Below, in pieces: positions 29,244 to 37,878 of a stretch of 64,000 nt of DNA. The notes under the pieces are model-generated. The model saw nothing but the letters and a program-made list of their open reading frames with translations, ran no database searches and was not told the DNA's origin. Each line of letters opens with the position of its first letter. Positions within the stretch are counted from its first letter, which is position 1. The DNA is from Phycicoccus sonneratiae (lineage in GTDB: Bacteria > Actinomycetota > Actinomycetes > Actinomycetales > Dermatophilaceae), in the NCBI RefSeq assembly GCF_016887965.1, contig NZ_JAFDVD010000020.1, positions 50,122-114,121 on the forward strand. The letters are read 5' to 3'. A program made the position numbers and the translations under genes.

Positions 29244-31289
29244 GTGAGACGACTCACCCCAGGCCTCGCCATCGGCGCGGCGCTCGCGACCATCGTCGTC
29301 GGCGTCCCCGCCGCGACGGCTGTCGGCACCACCCCTGCCACGGCACTTCCTGCCGCCTCCTCCCCGGGCCCGGACCACGCGGCCCTCGGTCTCGCCTCCG
29401 ACGAGAAGCTCGTCGCCCGCTCGGTCCTCACCGACCGCGACGGCACCCAGCACGTCCGCTACGACCGCACGTGGAAGGGCCTGCGCGTCCTCGGCGGCGA
29501 CCTCGTCGTCGAGAAGAGCAAGGCCGGCGCGGTGGAGTCGGTGCGGTACAACGCGAACCGCAAGGATGTCTCGGCCCCCTCGACGACCCCGAAGGTCGCG
29601 AAGTCCTCGGCCGTCGCGGCCGGCGCCGAGCGCTCCCGGGCCACCGGCGAGAAGAGCCAGGGCGAGCTCGTCGTCTGGGCCGGCTCGGGCAGCCCGCGCC
29701 TCGCCTACGACGTCGTGACGACCGGGGTCAAGGCCGACCAGACCCCGAGCCGCCTGCACACCGTCGTCGACGCGAGCTCCGGCGCCGTCATCAGCAGCTG
29801 GGACGAGATCGTCAACGGCACCGGCAACTCGATGTACTCCGGCACCGTCACGCTCAACACGACCCAGAGCGGCTCGACCTGGCAGCTCAAGGACAGCATC
29901 GGCAACTACACGACCGACCTCAACGGGTCGACGAGCTCGACCGCGGCGGGCACGCTCTTCACCGACGCCGACAACGTCTGGGGCACCGGGGCCGCGAGCA
30001 GCCGGCAGACCGCCGGGGTCGACGCGCAGTACGGCGCCGAGAAGACCTACGCCTACTACAACACCCAGCTCGGCCGCGCCGGCATCTGGAACAACGGCAC
30101 CGGCGCCCGCAGCCGCGTCCACTACGGCAACGCGTACGTCAACGCCTTCTGGGACGGCACCCAGATGACGTACGGCGACGGCAGCGGCAACACCCACCCG
30201 CTGACGAGCATCGACGTCGCCGCGCACGAGATGAGCCACGGCGTCACCGAGAACACCGCGGGCCTGGCCTACACCGGCGACGCGGGCGGCCTCAACGAGG
30301 CGACCTCGGACATCTTCGGCACCGCCGTCGAGTTCTACGCGAACTCCGCGGCCGACCCCGGTGACTACCTCATCGGCGAGAAGATCAACATCAACGGCAA
30401 CGGCACCCCGCTGCGCTACATGGACAAGCCGTCCAAGGACGGTGCGAGCCAGGACTGCTGGACCACCGGGACGAAGAACCTCGACCCGCACTACTCCTCG
30501 GGCCCGCTGAACCACTGGTTCTACCTGGCCTCCGAGGGCAGCGGCGCCAAGACGGTCAACGGGGTCTCGTACAACAGCCCGACGTGCAACGGCTCGACCG
30601 TCACCGGCGCGGGCCGGACCAACATCGAGAAGGTCTGGTACCGCACGCTGTCGACGAAGCTCACCTCGACGAGCAACTACGCGGCGGCCCGTGAGGGGGC
30701 CATCGCCTCGGCCAAGGAGCTCTTCCCGAGCAACGCGGCCGTGTGCACCGCCGTCGAGAGCGCGTTCTCGGCGATCTCGGTCCCGGTCGGCGCCCAGTCG
30801 TGCGGCGGGGGCACCACCCCGCCGCCCACCGGCGGCAACATCCTCCAGAACGCCGGCTTCGAGTCCGGCGCGACGGTCTGGACCGGCACCGCCGGCCCGG
30901 TCACGAACAACACCGGCCGCCCGGCGCGGACCGGCAGCTGGAAGATGTGGCTCGGCGGCAACGGCTCGGCCGGCACCGAGACCGAGCAGCAGACGGTGAC
31001 CATCCCGGCCACCGCCACCTCGGCGACGCTGTCCTTCTGGGTGCGCATCGACACCTCGGAGTCGGGCACGACCGCCTACGACACGATGCGCCCGCAGGTC
31101 GTCGTCGGCGGCACGACCACGACGCTGGCGACGTACAGCAACGCCAACGCCAACGGGTCGTACGTGCAGAAGTCCTTCAACCTCATCGCCTACAAGGGCA
31201 AGGCGGTGACGGTGAAGTTCACCGCCACCGAGGACTCCTCGCTCCAGACGTCGTTCGTCGTCGACGACACGGCGCTGACCGTCGGCTGA
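29244..31289 (+). CDS. Secreted M4 (thermolysin-like) metalloprotease with C-terminal beta domain
   Basis: This 681-residue secreted neutral protease precursor has a signal peptide (about residues 1-28, ending near ATA), an FTP/PepSY-type propeptide (about 40-190), and an M4 catalytic domain with HEMSH at 328-332 and the third ligand Glu in GGLNEATSD. The C-terminal segment from NILQNAGFESG (near 533) is a jelly-roll-like domain that probably binds substrate or the cell surface. The GTG start has the strong site GAAGGAG upstream. It is followed by a powerful hairpin terminator and then by a paralogue. Confidence 0.93.
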   Translation: MRRLTPGLAIGAALATIVVGVPAATAVGTTPATALPAASSPGPDHAALGLASDEKLVARSVLTDRDGTQHVRYDRTWKGLRVLGGDLVVEKSKAGAVESVRYNANRKDVSAPSTTPKVAKSSAVAAGAERSRATGEKSQGELVVWAGSGSPRLAYDVVTTGVKADQTPSRLHTVVDASSGAVISSWDEIVNGTGNSMYSGTVTLNTTQSGSTWQLKDSIGNYTTDLNGSTSSTAAGTLFTDADNVWGTGAASSRQTAGVDAQYGAEKTYAYYNTQLGRAGIWNNGTGARSRVHYGNAYVNAFWDGTQMTYGDGSGNTHPLTSIDVAAHEMSHGVTENTAGLAYTGDAGGLNEATSDIFGTAVEFYANSAADPGDYLIGEKININGNGTPLRYMDKPSKDGASQDCWTTGTKNLDPHYSSGPLNHWFYLASEGSGAKTVNGVSYNSPTCNGSTVTGAGRTNIEKVWYRTLSTKLTSTSNYAAAREGAIASAKELFPSNAAVCTAVESAFSAISVPVGAQSCGGGTTPPPTGGNILQNAGFESGATVWTGTAGPVTNNTGRPARTGSWKMWLGGNGSAGTETEQQTVTIPATATSATLSFWVRIDTSESGTTAYDTMRPQVVVGGTTTTLATYSNANANGSYVQKSFNLIAYKGKAVTVKFTATEDSSLQTSFVVDDTALTVG

Positions 31290-31304
31290 CCCGACCCCGT
31301 CCGA

Positions 31305-31340
31305 CGGTGGGCCGGCACGCGACCGCGTGCCGGCCCACCG
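31305..31340 (+). terminator. Hairpin terminator after the first M4 protease
   Basis: Sixteen-base perfect arms (CGGTGGGCCGGCACGC and its complement) enclose a four-base GACC loop, 15 bp after the stop codon. Confidence 0.8.
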
Positions 31341-31403
31341 CCGGTGTCCGGGGTCCCGAGGGGGCCGTTCGGATGGTGTCCGGGCCGGGCGGCCCCGTCG
31401 CCA

Positions 31404-31472
31404 GCGCGCGTTTACGGAGCCGCCCCAAAAAAGCGCACACCCGTTCGCCTGCGCGCGTTTCCGGAGCCGCCC
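31404..31472 (+). promoter_or_regulatory. Direct repeat upstream of the second M4 protease
   Basis: Two copies of GCGCGCGTTTmCGGAGCCGCC (31404-31425 and 31451-31472) are 47 bp apart. The second abuts TATCAT (31473-31478), a good -10 box about 30 bp before the start codon. The repeat may be an activator or repressor site. Confidence 0.55.
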
Positions 31473-31508
31473 TATCATCGCGCTCACCCGAACACGAGGA
31501 GCTCACCC

Positions 31509-33113
31509 ATGCCCCGCCGACTGCTGGCCGGTTCCGCCCTGGTCGCCACCATGACCGCGGGCGTCGTCGCCGCCGCACCCGCGACCGCCGTCCCGACCCC
31601 GACGCCCGCCGCGGGCCAGTACCGCGAGGCCACCGCGCGGGTCGCCGCGGCCCGCGCCGACGAGGGCCGTCGCACCACGCCGACGGCCCGCGCCCTCGGC
31701 CTCCCGGCGGGGGAGGCCCTCACCGTGCGCAGCGTCGTCCTCGACCCGGACGGGACCCGGCACGTGCGGTACGACCGCACCTCCGGCGGGCTGCGCGTGG
31801 TCGGGGGCGACCTCGTCGTCACGAAGGCCGCCGACGGACGGGTCCGCGACAAGCACCTCGCGACCACCCGTCCGCTCGCCGTCGCCTCCCGCACCCCGAA
31901 GGTCACGGCCGCCGCGGCCCGCGCCACGGCCGGCCGGTCCGCCGGCTACCGGCCGACCTCGTCGGCCGCCGCGCTCGTCGTGTACGCCGCGGGCTCGAGC
32001 AACCGGCTGGCCTGGGAGGTCACGACCGAGGGCGTGCGGTCCACGGGCACCCCGAGCCGCCTGCGCACCTACGTCGACGCCCGCACCGGCGCCGTGCTCG
32101 ACCGCGCCGAGGCGATCCACGAGGGCACCGGCAACACGCAGTACTCCGGCGTCGTCACCCTCAACACCGTCACCGGCGGCGCGGGCTTCCGCCTCCGTGA
32201 CTCCGTGGGCAACTACACGACCGACATGTTCGGCCTGACGTCCGGCACCGGCACCGAGTTCACCGGGGCCGACGACATCTGGGGCACGGGGTCGGTGAGC
32301 GCCCGTGACACCGCCGCCGCCGACGCCCAGTGGGGCGCCCAGCAGACCTACGCCTACTACCAGTCCGTGCACAACCGGGCCGGCATCTGGAACACCGGCG
32401 TCGGCGCCCGCAGCCGGGTGCACTTCGCGAGCGGCTACGTCAACGCCTTCTGGGACGGCACCCAGATGACCTACGGCGACGGCCGGGGCAACACCCACCC
32501 GCTGACGAGCATCGACGTCGCGGGCCACGAGATGAGCCACGGCGTCACCGAGAACACCGCCGGGCTCAGCTACCGCGGGGAGTCCGGTGGCCTCAACGAG
32601 GCGACCTCGGACATCTTCGGTGCCGCGGTCGAGTTCTACGCGAGCAACCCGTCCGACCCGGGCGACTACCTCATCGGCGAGAAGATCGACATCAACGGCA
32701 ACGGCACCCCGCTGCGCTACATGGACGACCCGAGCCGCGACGGGCAGAGCCCGGGGTGCTGGAGCCGCAGCATCGGGCGCATGGACGTCCACTACTCCTC
32801 GGGGCCGCTGAACCACTGGTACTACCTCGTCTCCGAGGGCAGCGGCACCAAGACCGTCGGCGGTGTCACGTACACGAGCCCCACGTGCGACGGGTCGTCG
32901 ATGACCGGTGTCGGCCACCTCGTCGCCGAGCGTGTCTGGTACCGCACGCTGACGACCAAGCTCACCTCGTCGAGCAACTACGGCGCGGCCCGCAACGGGG
33001 CGATCGCCTCGGCCAAGGAGCTCTACGGCAAGAACAGCGCCCAGTGCGTCGCCGTCGAGAAGGCCTTCAACGCCATCGCGGCGCCCAAGGGGAACCAGAC
33101 CTGCGCCAACTGA
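31509..33113 (+). CDS. Secreted M4 (thermolysin-like) metalloprotease, paralogue without the beta domain
   Basis: This 534-residue paralogue of the preceding gene has long identical stretches around the active site. ATG 31509 starts a clear signal peptide (MPRRLLAGSALVATMTAGVV) with GAGGAG eight bases upstream; the longer in-frame ORF upstream is not used. HEMSH is at 340-344, with GGLNEATSD about 20 residues later. It stops at KGNQTCAN, just where the first protease continues into its extra C-terminal domain. The two probably arose by tandem duplication. Likely role is extracellular protein degradation. Confidence 0.93.
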   Translation: MPRRLLAGSALVATMTAGVVAAAPATAVPTPTPAAGQYREATARVAAARADEGRRTTPTARALGLPAGEALTVRSVVLDPDGTRHVRYDRTSGGLRVVGGDLVVTKAADGRVRDKHLATTRPLAVASRTPKVTAAAARATAGRSAGYRPTSSAAALVVYAAGSSNRLAWEVTTEGVRSTGTPSRLRTYVDARTGAVLDRAEAIHEGTGNTQYSGVVTLNTVTGGAGFRLRDSVGNYTTDMFGLTSGTGTEFTGADDIWGTGSVSARDTAAADAQWGAQQTYAYYQSVHNRAGIWNTGVGARSRVHFASGYVNAFWDGTQMTYGDGRGNTHPLTSIDVAGHEMSHGVTENTAGLSYRGESGGLNEATSDIFGAAVEFYASNPSDPGDYLIGEKIDINGNGTPLRYMDDPSRDGQSPGCWSRSIGRMDVHYSSGPLNHWYYLVSEGSGTKTVGGVTYTSPTCDGSSMTGVGHLVAERVWYRTLTTKLTSSSNYGAARNGAIASAKELYGKNSAQCVAVEKAFNAIAAPKGNQTCAN

Positions 33114-33129
33114 GCAGCCACACCCGGTG

Positions 33130-33162
33130 ACGGGCCGGCGCGCCACGGGCGCGCCGGCCCGT
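33130..33162 (+). terminator. Hairpin terminator after the second M4 protease
   Basis: Fifteen-base perfect arms (33130-33144 and 33148-33162, ACGGGCCGGCGCGCC and its complement) with an ACG loop lie 17 bp after the stop codon and are followed by TCGTCGTC. Confidence 0.8.
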
Positions 33163-33335
33163 TCGTCGTCCCGAGGGCCCTCGACCCCCGCCCGCGGGCG
33201 GGCCGTCCGTCGCGCCACCCGACCGCTGGGGGTGAGATTGCCCCCATCGGCCGCCTCCGGTGCGAACCTGTCGGCGGTGCGCCGTTACAGTGCCCTGCGG
33301 ACCACCCTTCGCCGACAGTGAGGACGGATCGCCTC

Positions 33336-34514
33336 GTGGACCTCTTCGAGTACCAGGCCCGTGACATGTTCGAGAAGCACGGTGTGCCCGTGCTCGCCGG
33401 GGCCGTCGCGACGACGCCCGAGGAGGCGAAGGAGGCCGCCGAGCGCATCGGCACCGCGAGCGGCGGGGTCACCGTCGTCAAGGCCCAGGTGAAGACCGGA
33501 GGGCGCGGCAAGGCCGGCGGCGTCAAGGTCGCGAAGACCGCGGACGAGGCCTTCGAGCACGCCTCCGCCATCCTCGGCATGGACATCAAGGGTCACACCG
33601 TCCACCGCGTGATGATCGCCCAGGGCGCCCGGATCGCCGAGGAGTACTACTTCTCCATCCTCCTCGACCGCGCGAACCGCACCTACCTCGCGATGTGCAG
33701 CAAGGAGGGCGGGATGGAGATCGAGCAGCTCGCCGTCGAGCGCCCCGAGGCCCTCGCCCGCATCGCCGTCGACCCCAACGTCGGCATCGACGACGCCAAG
33801 GCCCGCGAGATCGTCGAGGCCGCGGGCTTCGACGCCGACACCGCCGCGAAGATCGAGCCGGTCCTCACGACCCTCTGGACGGTCTACCGCGAGGAGGACG
33901 CCACGCTCGTCGAGGTCAACCCCCTCGTGAAGACCGAGGACGGTGAGATCGTCGCCCTCGACGGCAAGGTGTCGCTCGACGCCAACGCCGGCTTCCGCCA
34001 CCCCGACCACGAGGCCCTCGAGGACTCCGGCGAGACCGACCCGCTCGAGGCCGCGGCCAAGGAGAAGGACCTCAACTACGTCAAGCTCGACGGTTCGGTC
34101 GGCATCATCGGCAACGGCGCCGGGCTCGTCATGAGCACCCTCGACGTCGTCGCCTACGCCGGTGAGGTGTTCGGCGGCCAGAAGCCGGCCAACTTCCTCG
34201 ACATCGGTGGCGGCGCCAGCGCCGAGGTGATGGCCAACGGGCTGCACATCATCCTGTCCGACCCGCAGGTGAAGTCGGTGTTCGTCAACGTCTTCGGCGG
34301 CATCACCGCGTGCGACGCCGTCGCGAACGGCATCGTCGGCGCGCTCGACGCCCTCGGCGACGAGGAGGACCGCGCGCTCGTCGTCCGGCTCGACGGCAAC
34401 AACGTCGAGGAGGGCCGCCGCATCCTCGCCGAGCGCAACCACCCGCGCGTCATCATCGAGGAGACGATGGACGGCGCCGCGCGCAAGGCTGCCGAGCTGG
34501 CCTCCCAGAACTGA
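33336..34514 (+). CDS. sucC: Succinyl-CoA synthetase (ADP-forming) subunit beta
   Basis: The beta subunit (392 residues) binds ADP and forms the active site with SucD in the citric acid cycle, interconverting succinyl-CoA and succinate. It starts [20 protein letters not shown], the standard N-terminus, so GTG 33336 is preferred over 33318. It has an ATP-grasp domain ([30 protein letters not shown]) and a C-terminal ligase domain ([22 protein letters not shown]). TACAGT at 33284-33289 gives a leader of about 45 bases. Confidence 0.97.
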   Translation: MDLFEYQARDMFEKHGVPVLAGAVATTPEEAKEAAERIGTASGGVTVVKAQVKTGGRGKAGGVKVAKTADEAFEHASAILGMDIKGHTVHRVMIAQGARIAEEYYFSILLDRANRTYLAMCSKEGGMEIEQLAVERPEALARIAVDPNVGIDDAKAREIVEAAGFDADTAAKIEPVLTTLWTVYREEDATLVEVNPLVKTEDGEIVALDGKVSLDANAGFRHPDHEALEDSGETDPLEAAAKEKDLNYVKLDGSVGIIGNGAGLVMSTLDVVAYAGEVFGGQKPANFLDIGGGASAEVMANGLHIILSDPQVKSVFVNVFGGITACDAVANGIVGALDALGDEEDRALVVRLDGNNVEEGRRILAERNHPRVIIEETMDGAARKAAELASQN

Positions 34515-34547
34515 CCCCGAGCGCTAGAGAAGAGAGACACGACACCC

Positions 34548-35441
34548 ATGGCCATCTTCCTCACCGCCGACTCGAAGGTCATCGTCCAGGGCATGACCGG
34601 CTCCGAGGGCATGAAGCACACGCAGCGGATGCTGCGCTCCGGCACCGCCGTCGTCGGCGGCGTCAACCCGCGCAAGGCCGGCACCGACGTCGAGTTCGAG
34701 GGCGGCGTCTCCGTCCCCGTGTTCGGCACCGTCGCCGAGGCGATGGAGCGGACGGGCGCCGACGTCAGCGTCGCGTTCGTCCCCGCCGCCTTCACCAAGG
34801 CCGCCGCCGTCGAGGCGATCGACGCGGGCATCCCGCTGCTCGTCGTCATCACCGAGGGCGTCGCCGTCAAGGACACCGCGGAGTTCTACAACTACGCCGC
34901 CGAGAAGGGCGGCACCCGCATCATCGGGCCCAACTGCCCGGGCCTCATCAGCCCCGGCGCCGCGAACGCCGGGATCATCCCCGCCGACATCTCCGGCCCG
35001 GGCCGCATCGGCCTGGTCTCGAAGTCCGGCACGCTGACCTACCAGATGATGTACGAGCTGCGGGACTTCGGCTTCTCGTCCGCGGTCGGCATCGGCGGCG
35101 ACCCCGTCATCGGGACGACGCACATCGACTGCCTCGAGGCCTTCGAGAACGACCCCGACACCGACGCCATCGTCATGATCGGCGAGATCGGCGGCGACGC
35201 CGAGGAGCGCGCGGCGGCCTACATCAAGGAGCACGTCACGAAGCCGGTCGTCGGCTACGTCGCGGGCTTCACCGCCCCCGAGGGCAAGACGATGGGCCAC
35301 GCGGGCGCCATCGTCTCCGGATCGTCCGGCACCGCGCAGGCGAAGAAGGAGGCCCTCGAGGCCGCCGGCGTCAAGGTCGGGAAGACGCCGTCCGAGACCG
35401 CCCAGCTGATGCGCGAGATCATGGAGTCGCGCTCCTCCTGA
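34548..35441 (+). CDS. sucD: Succinyl-CoA synthetase subunit alpha
   Basis: The alpha subunit (297 residues) binds CoA and carries the phosphorylated histidine. It shows the CoA-binding N-terminus [38 protein letters not shown], and GHAGAIVSG with the active-site His near residue 249. It starts 33 bases after sucC with an AGAGAAGAGAG purine-rich site, so it is in the same operon. Length and motifs are normal. Confidence 0.97.
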   Translation: MAIFLTADSKVIVQGMTGSEGMKHTQRMLRSGTAVVGGVNPRKAGTDVEFEGGVSVPVFGTVAEAMERTGADVSVAFVPAAFTKAAAVEAIDAGIPLLVVITEGVAVKDTAEFYNYAAEKGGTRIIGPNCPGLISPGAANAGIIPADISGPGRIGLVSKSGTLTYQMMYELRDFGFSSAVGIGGDPVIGTTHIDCLEAFENDPDTDAIVMIGEIGGDAEERAAAYIKEHVTKPVVGYVAGFTAPEGKTMGHAGAIVSGSSGTAQAKKEALEAAGVKVGKTPSETAQLMREIMESRSS

Positions 35442-35489
35442 CGGCGCGGCTCCGGCGGCGCGGGGACCGGCTGTCGCACACTGGTCGCG

Positions 35490-36734
35490 ATGACCGTCAC
35501 CGATCGCCTGCGCTCCGCCCTGCCCGGGTCCGCGGACCCCGAGGTCGAGGGGGGCTCGCCGTGGGGCCCCGGGTGGCGCCGCTCCGGGCTCATCGGCGTC
35601 GCGACCGGGCTGGTCTCGGCCCTCGTCGTCCTCGGGCCCGTGCTCCTCGCGTGGGGCTCGGACCCGCGCTCGAGCGCCGGGGGCGGTGACGCCGTCGCCG
35701 TCGGTGCCTCGCTCTGGCTCCTCGTCGGCGGTGCGCACCTCGTGGCCGGCGCGGCCACCGTCTCGCTCGTCCCGCTGCTCGGGCTCGCCGTGCTCGTCGT
35801 CCTCGCGCGGTACGGGGCTCGCGAGGCCATGGTCCGCGTGAGCACCGAGGGCGGTCACTGGGCCGGGCTGCTGCCGCGGCCGCTCGCGGCGGCCGCCGGT
35901 GCGTGGTGGGCGGGGTACGCACTCGTCGTCGGGGTCGGCTGGGTCCTCGCGGCGCGAGGGCCGATGCCTCCCCACCCGTGGAGCGTCGTCCTCCCGCTGC
36001 TCGTCGTGCCGCTGCTCGGCCTCGGCATCGCCCTGCATGCCGTCGGGCGCGACGACCCGGACGTGCTCGGCCCCCGGGTCGTCCCCGTGCTGCCGGACGT
36101 CGTCGCCCGCGGCGTCGGCCCCGGGGTCGCCGGCGCCGGGCTGCTCGTCGGCCTCGGCGCCCTCGTCGTCGTCGTGGCCGTCGTCGTGTCGTGGCCGCAG
36201 GTCGCCGCGGTGCAGGCCGGGCTCGCGCCCGACGGCACCGGCTCGGCCGTGCTGCTCGGCGCCCAGCTCGCCGGGCTGCCGAACCTCGCGACCTGGGTCG
36301 TCTCGTTCGTCGCCGGTCCGGGCTTCTCGGTCGTCGACGGCGCCGGCATCTCGTGGGACGGCGCCGAGAGCGGTCTGCTGCCGATGGTCCCGGTCCTCGG
36401 CGCGCTGCCGCAGCCCGGGCACTTCCCCGGGGTGGTCGGGGTCGTCTGCGTCCTCCTGCTCGTCGCGGCCGGCGCGTGGGTGGGGCGGCGGGCGGTCGCC
36501 ACCGTCGCCCGGCTCTCGCGGCTGCGCACCAAGCTCGTCGTGGCCACCTCCGCGTGTGCGACGACGGCGGTCGTCCTCGGCCTGCTCGACCTCGTCGGTG
36601 GCGGCTCGCTCGGCCAGTTCCGCCTCTCGAGCATCGGCGCACCGGCCACCGAGCTCACCCTCGTGCTCTTCGCCGAGCTGCTCGTCGGAGCGGTCGGCTA
36701 CGTCCTGCGCGACGCGTGGCGGCTGCGCCGGTGA
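35490..36734 (+). CDS. DUF6350 family polytopic membrane protein
   Basis: This 414-residue protein has about nine hydrophobic segments, including GLIGVATGLVSALVVLGPVLLAW and LWLLVGGAHLVAGAATVSLVPLLGLAVLVV. The cell_division-protein PerM-like/DUF6350 family is found just upstream of purN in many actinobacteria, as here, but its role is unknown. CACACT (35477-35482) eight bases before the ATG suggests a leaderless start separate from sucCD. Its stop overlaps the purN GTG. Confidence 0.82.
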   Translation: MTVTDRLRSALPGSADPEVEGGSPWGPGWRRSGLIGVATGLVSALVVLGPVLLAWGSDPRSSAGGGDAVAVGASLWLLVGGAHLVAGAATVSLVPLLGLAVLVVLARYGAREAMVRVSTEGGHWAGLLPRPLAAAAGAWWAGYALVVGVGWVLAARGPMPPHPWSVVLPLLVVPLLGLGIALHAVGRDDPDVLGPRVVPVLPDVVARGVGPGVAGAGLLVGLGALVVVVAVVVSWPQVAAVQAGLAPDGTGSAVLLGAQLAGLPNLATWVVSFVAGPGFSVVDGAGISWDGAESGLLPMVPVLGALPQPGHFPGVVGVVCVLLLVAAGAWVGRRAVATVARLSRLRTKLVVATSACATTAVVLGLLDLVGGGSLGQFRLSSIGAPATELTLVLFAELLVGAVGYVLRDAWRLRR

Positions 36735-37306
36735 GCGACGCGCCGCTGCGGCTCGCCGTGCTCGTGTCCGGCTCGGGCACCAACCTCCAGGCCCTCCTCG
36801 ACGCCGACGCACCTCCCTTCGAGGTCGTCGTCGTCGGCGCCGACCGTGACGGCACCGGCGGGGTGGAGCGCGCGGGGGCGCGGGGCATCCCGACCTTCGT
36901 CTGCCGGGTCCCGGACTTCGACACCCGCGAGGACTGGGACGCCGCGCTGGCCCGCCTCCTCGCCGAGCACGGGCCGGACCTCGTCGTGTCCGCCGGGTTC
37001 ATGAAGGTGCTCGGGCCGGAGGTGCTCGACACCCTGCGGGTCGTCAACACCCACCCGGCGCTGCTCCCGAGCTTCCCCGGTGCGCACGGGGTCCGTGACG
37101 CGCTGGCGCACGGGGTCCGCGTCACGGGGTGCACCTGCCACTGGGTCGATGCCGGGGTCGACACCGGCCCGATCATCGACCAGCGCGCGGTGCGGGTCGA
37201 GGACGACGACGACGTCGTGTCGCTGCACGAGCGGATCAAGGTGCAGGAGAGGGCGATGCTCGTCGAGGTGCTCTCACGGCTCGCGGCGGACCGCTCGTGG
37301 CGCTGA
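36731..37306 (+). CDS. purN: Phosphoribosylglycinamide formyltransferase
   Basis: PurN (191 residues) transfers a formyl group from 10-formyl-THF to GAR, the third step of purine synthesis. It shows the N-terminal LAVLVSGSGTNLQALL, the folate-site VVNTHPALLPSFPGAHG (catalytic Asn and His) and the later catalytic Asp in CHWVDAGVDTGPII. The GTG at 36731 overlaps the DUF6350 stop (GTGA). It lies upstream of purH, separated by a PPOX gene and a riboswitch. Confidence 0.95.
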   Translation: MSDAPLRLAVLVSGSGTNLQALLDADAPPFEVVVVGADRDGTGGVERAGARGIPTFVCRVPDFDTREDWDAALARLLAEHGPDLVVSAGFMKVLGPEVLDTLRVVNTHPALLPSFPGAHGVRDALAHGVRVTGCTCHWVDAGVDTGPIIDQRAVRVEDDDDVVSLHERIKVQERAMLVEVLSRLAADRSWR

Positions 37307-37722
37307 CCCCCGCCGAGCTGTCCCCCGCGGCACTGGAGTTCCTCCGCGAGCGGCACCTCGCCACGTTCACCACCCTGCGTCGCGACGGGAGCCCGCACGT
37401 GGTGCCCGTCGGCTTCACGTGGGACGAGGACGCCCTCGTCGCGCGGGTCATCGCGAGCCGGGGGAGCGCGAAGGTGGTGCAGGCCCGGGCCGGCCGGCGG
37501 GCCGCCCTGGCGCAGGTCGACCGGCGGCGGTGGCTCTCGCTCGAGGGGACGACGCGGGTGCTCGAGGACGCCGGCTCCGTCCGCGACGCGGAGGAGCGCT
37601 ACGCCGTGCGGTACCGGCAGCCCCGGCCGAACCCGGAGCGGGTGGTCGTCGTGCTCGAGGTCGACCGCGTGCTCGGCGCCTCGTGGCCGGACCCGCTGCC
37701 GCCGTCGCCGTACGGCGGCTGA
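37297..37722 (+). CDS. PPOX-class (probable F420-dependent) oxidoreductase
   Basis: This 141-residue split beta-barrel protein of the pyridoxamine 5'-phosphate oxidase superfamily has FLRERHLATFTTLRRDGSPHVVPVGFTWDED, RGSAKVVQARAGRRAALAQVDRRRWLSLEG and a VRYRQPRPNPERVVVVLEV end, which resembles the actinobacterial F420-binding group (Rv1155-like). Those enzymes reduce quinones, biliverdin or other acceptors with F420H2. GTG 37297 overlaps the purN end by ten bases, so it is probably co-translated, without an evident metabolic link. Confidence 0.8.
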   Translation: MALTPAELSPAALEFLRERHLATFTTLRRDGSPHVVPVGFTWDEDALVARVIASRGSAKVVQARAGRRAALAQVDRRRWLSLEGTTRVLEDAGSVRDAEERYAVRYRQPRPNPERVVVVLEVDRVLGASWPDPLPPSPYGG

Positions 37723-37738
37723 CGGTCCGGAGGTGTGT

Positions 37739-37768
37739 TTGGCCCGGCACGGCGGGCGTCGGTACCCT
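37739..37768 (+). promoter_or_regulatory. purH promoter
   Basis: TTGGCC (37739-37744) and TACCCT (37763-37768) are 18 bp apart and place the transcription start near 37775, immediately before the riboswitch-like RNA. Confidence 0.6.
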
Positions 37769-37773
37769 CGTCG

Positions 37774-37845
37774 CAGACGACTGGCGCGGGTGGTGCACCA
37801 CCGGGAAGTCACGTGTCGGGGCATCGCCCGCCTGGGTGCCCCGAG
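37774..37845 (+). ncRNA. ZTP/ZMP (pfl) riboswitch upstream of purH
   Basis: The leader contains the conserved pfl-motif blocks in order: GACTGGCG (37778-37785), the short hairpin GGTGGTGCACCACC followed by GGGAAG (37802-37807), a variable link, and CCCGCCTGGGTGCC (37827-37840) as the 3' pseudoknot partner. This RNA class binds ZTP/ZMP (AICAR), the substrate of PurH, and turns on one-carbon and purine genes when folate is low. The spacing to the GAGGAG ribosome site (37865-37870) suggests control of translation. Identification is by eye, from known consensus and gene context. Confidence 0.82.
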
Positions 37846-37878
37846 GAGTGACCGACCCGACCCCGAGGAGTTCCTTCC

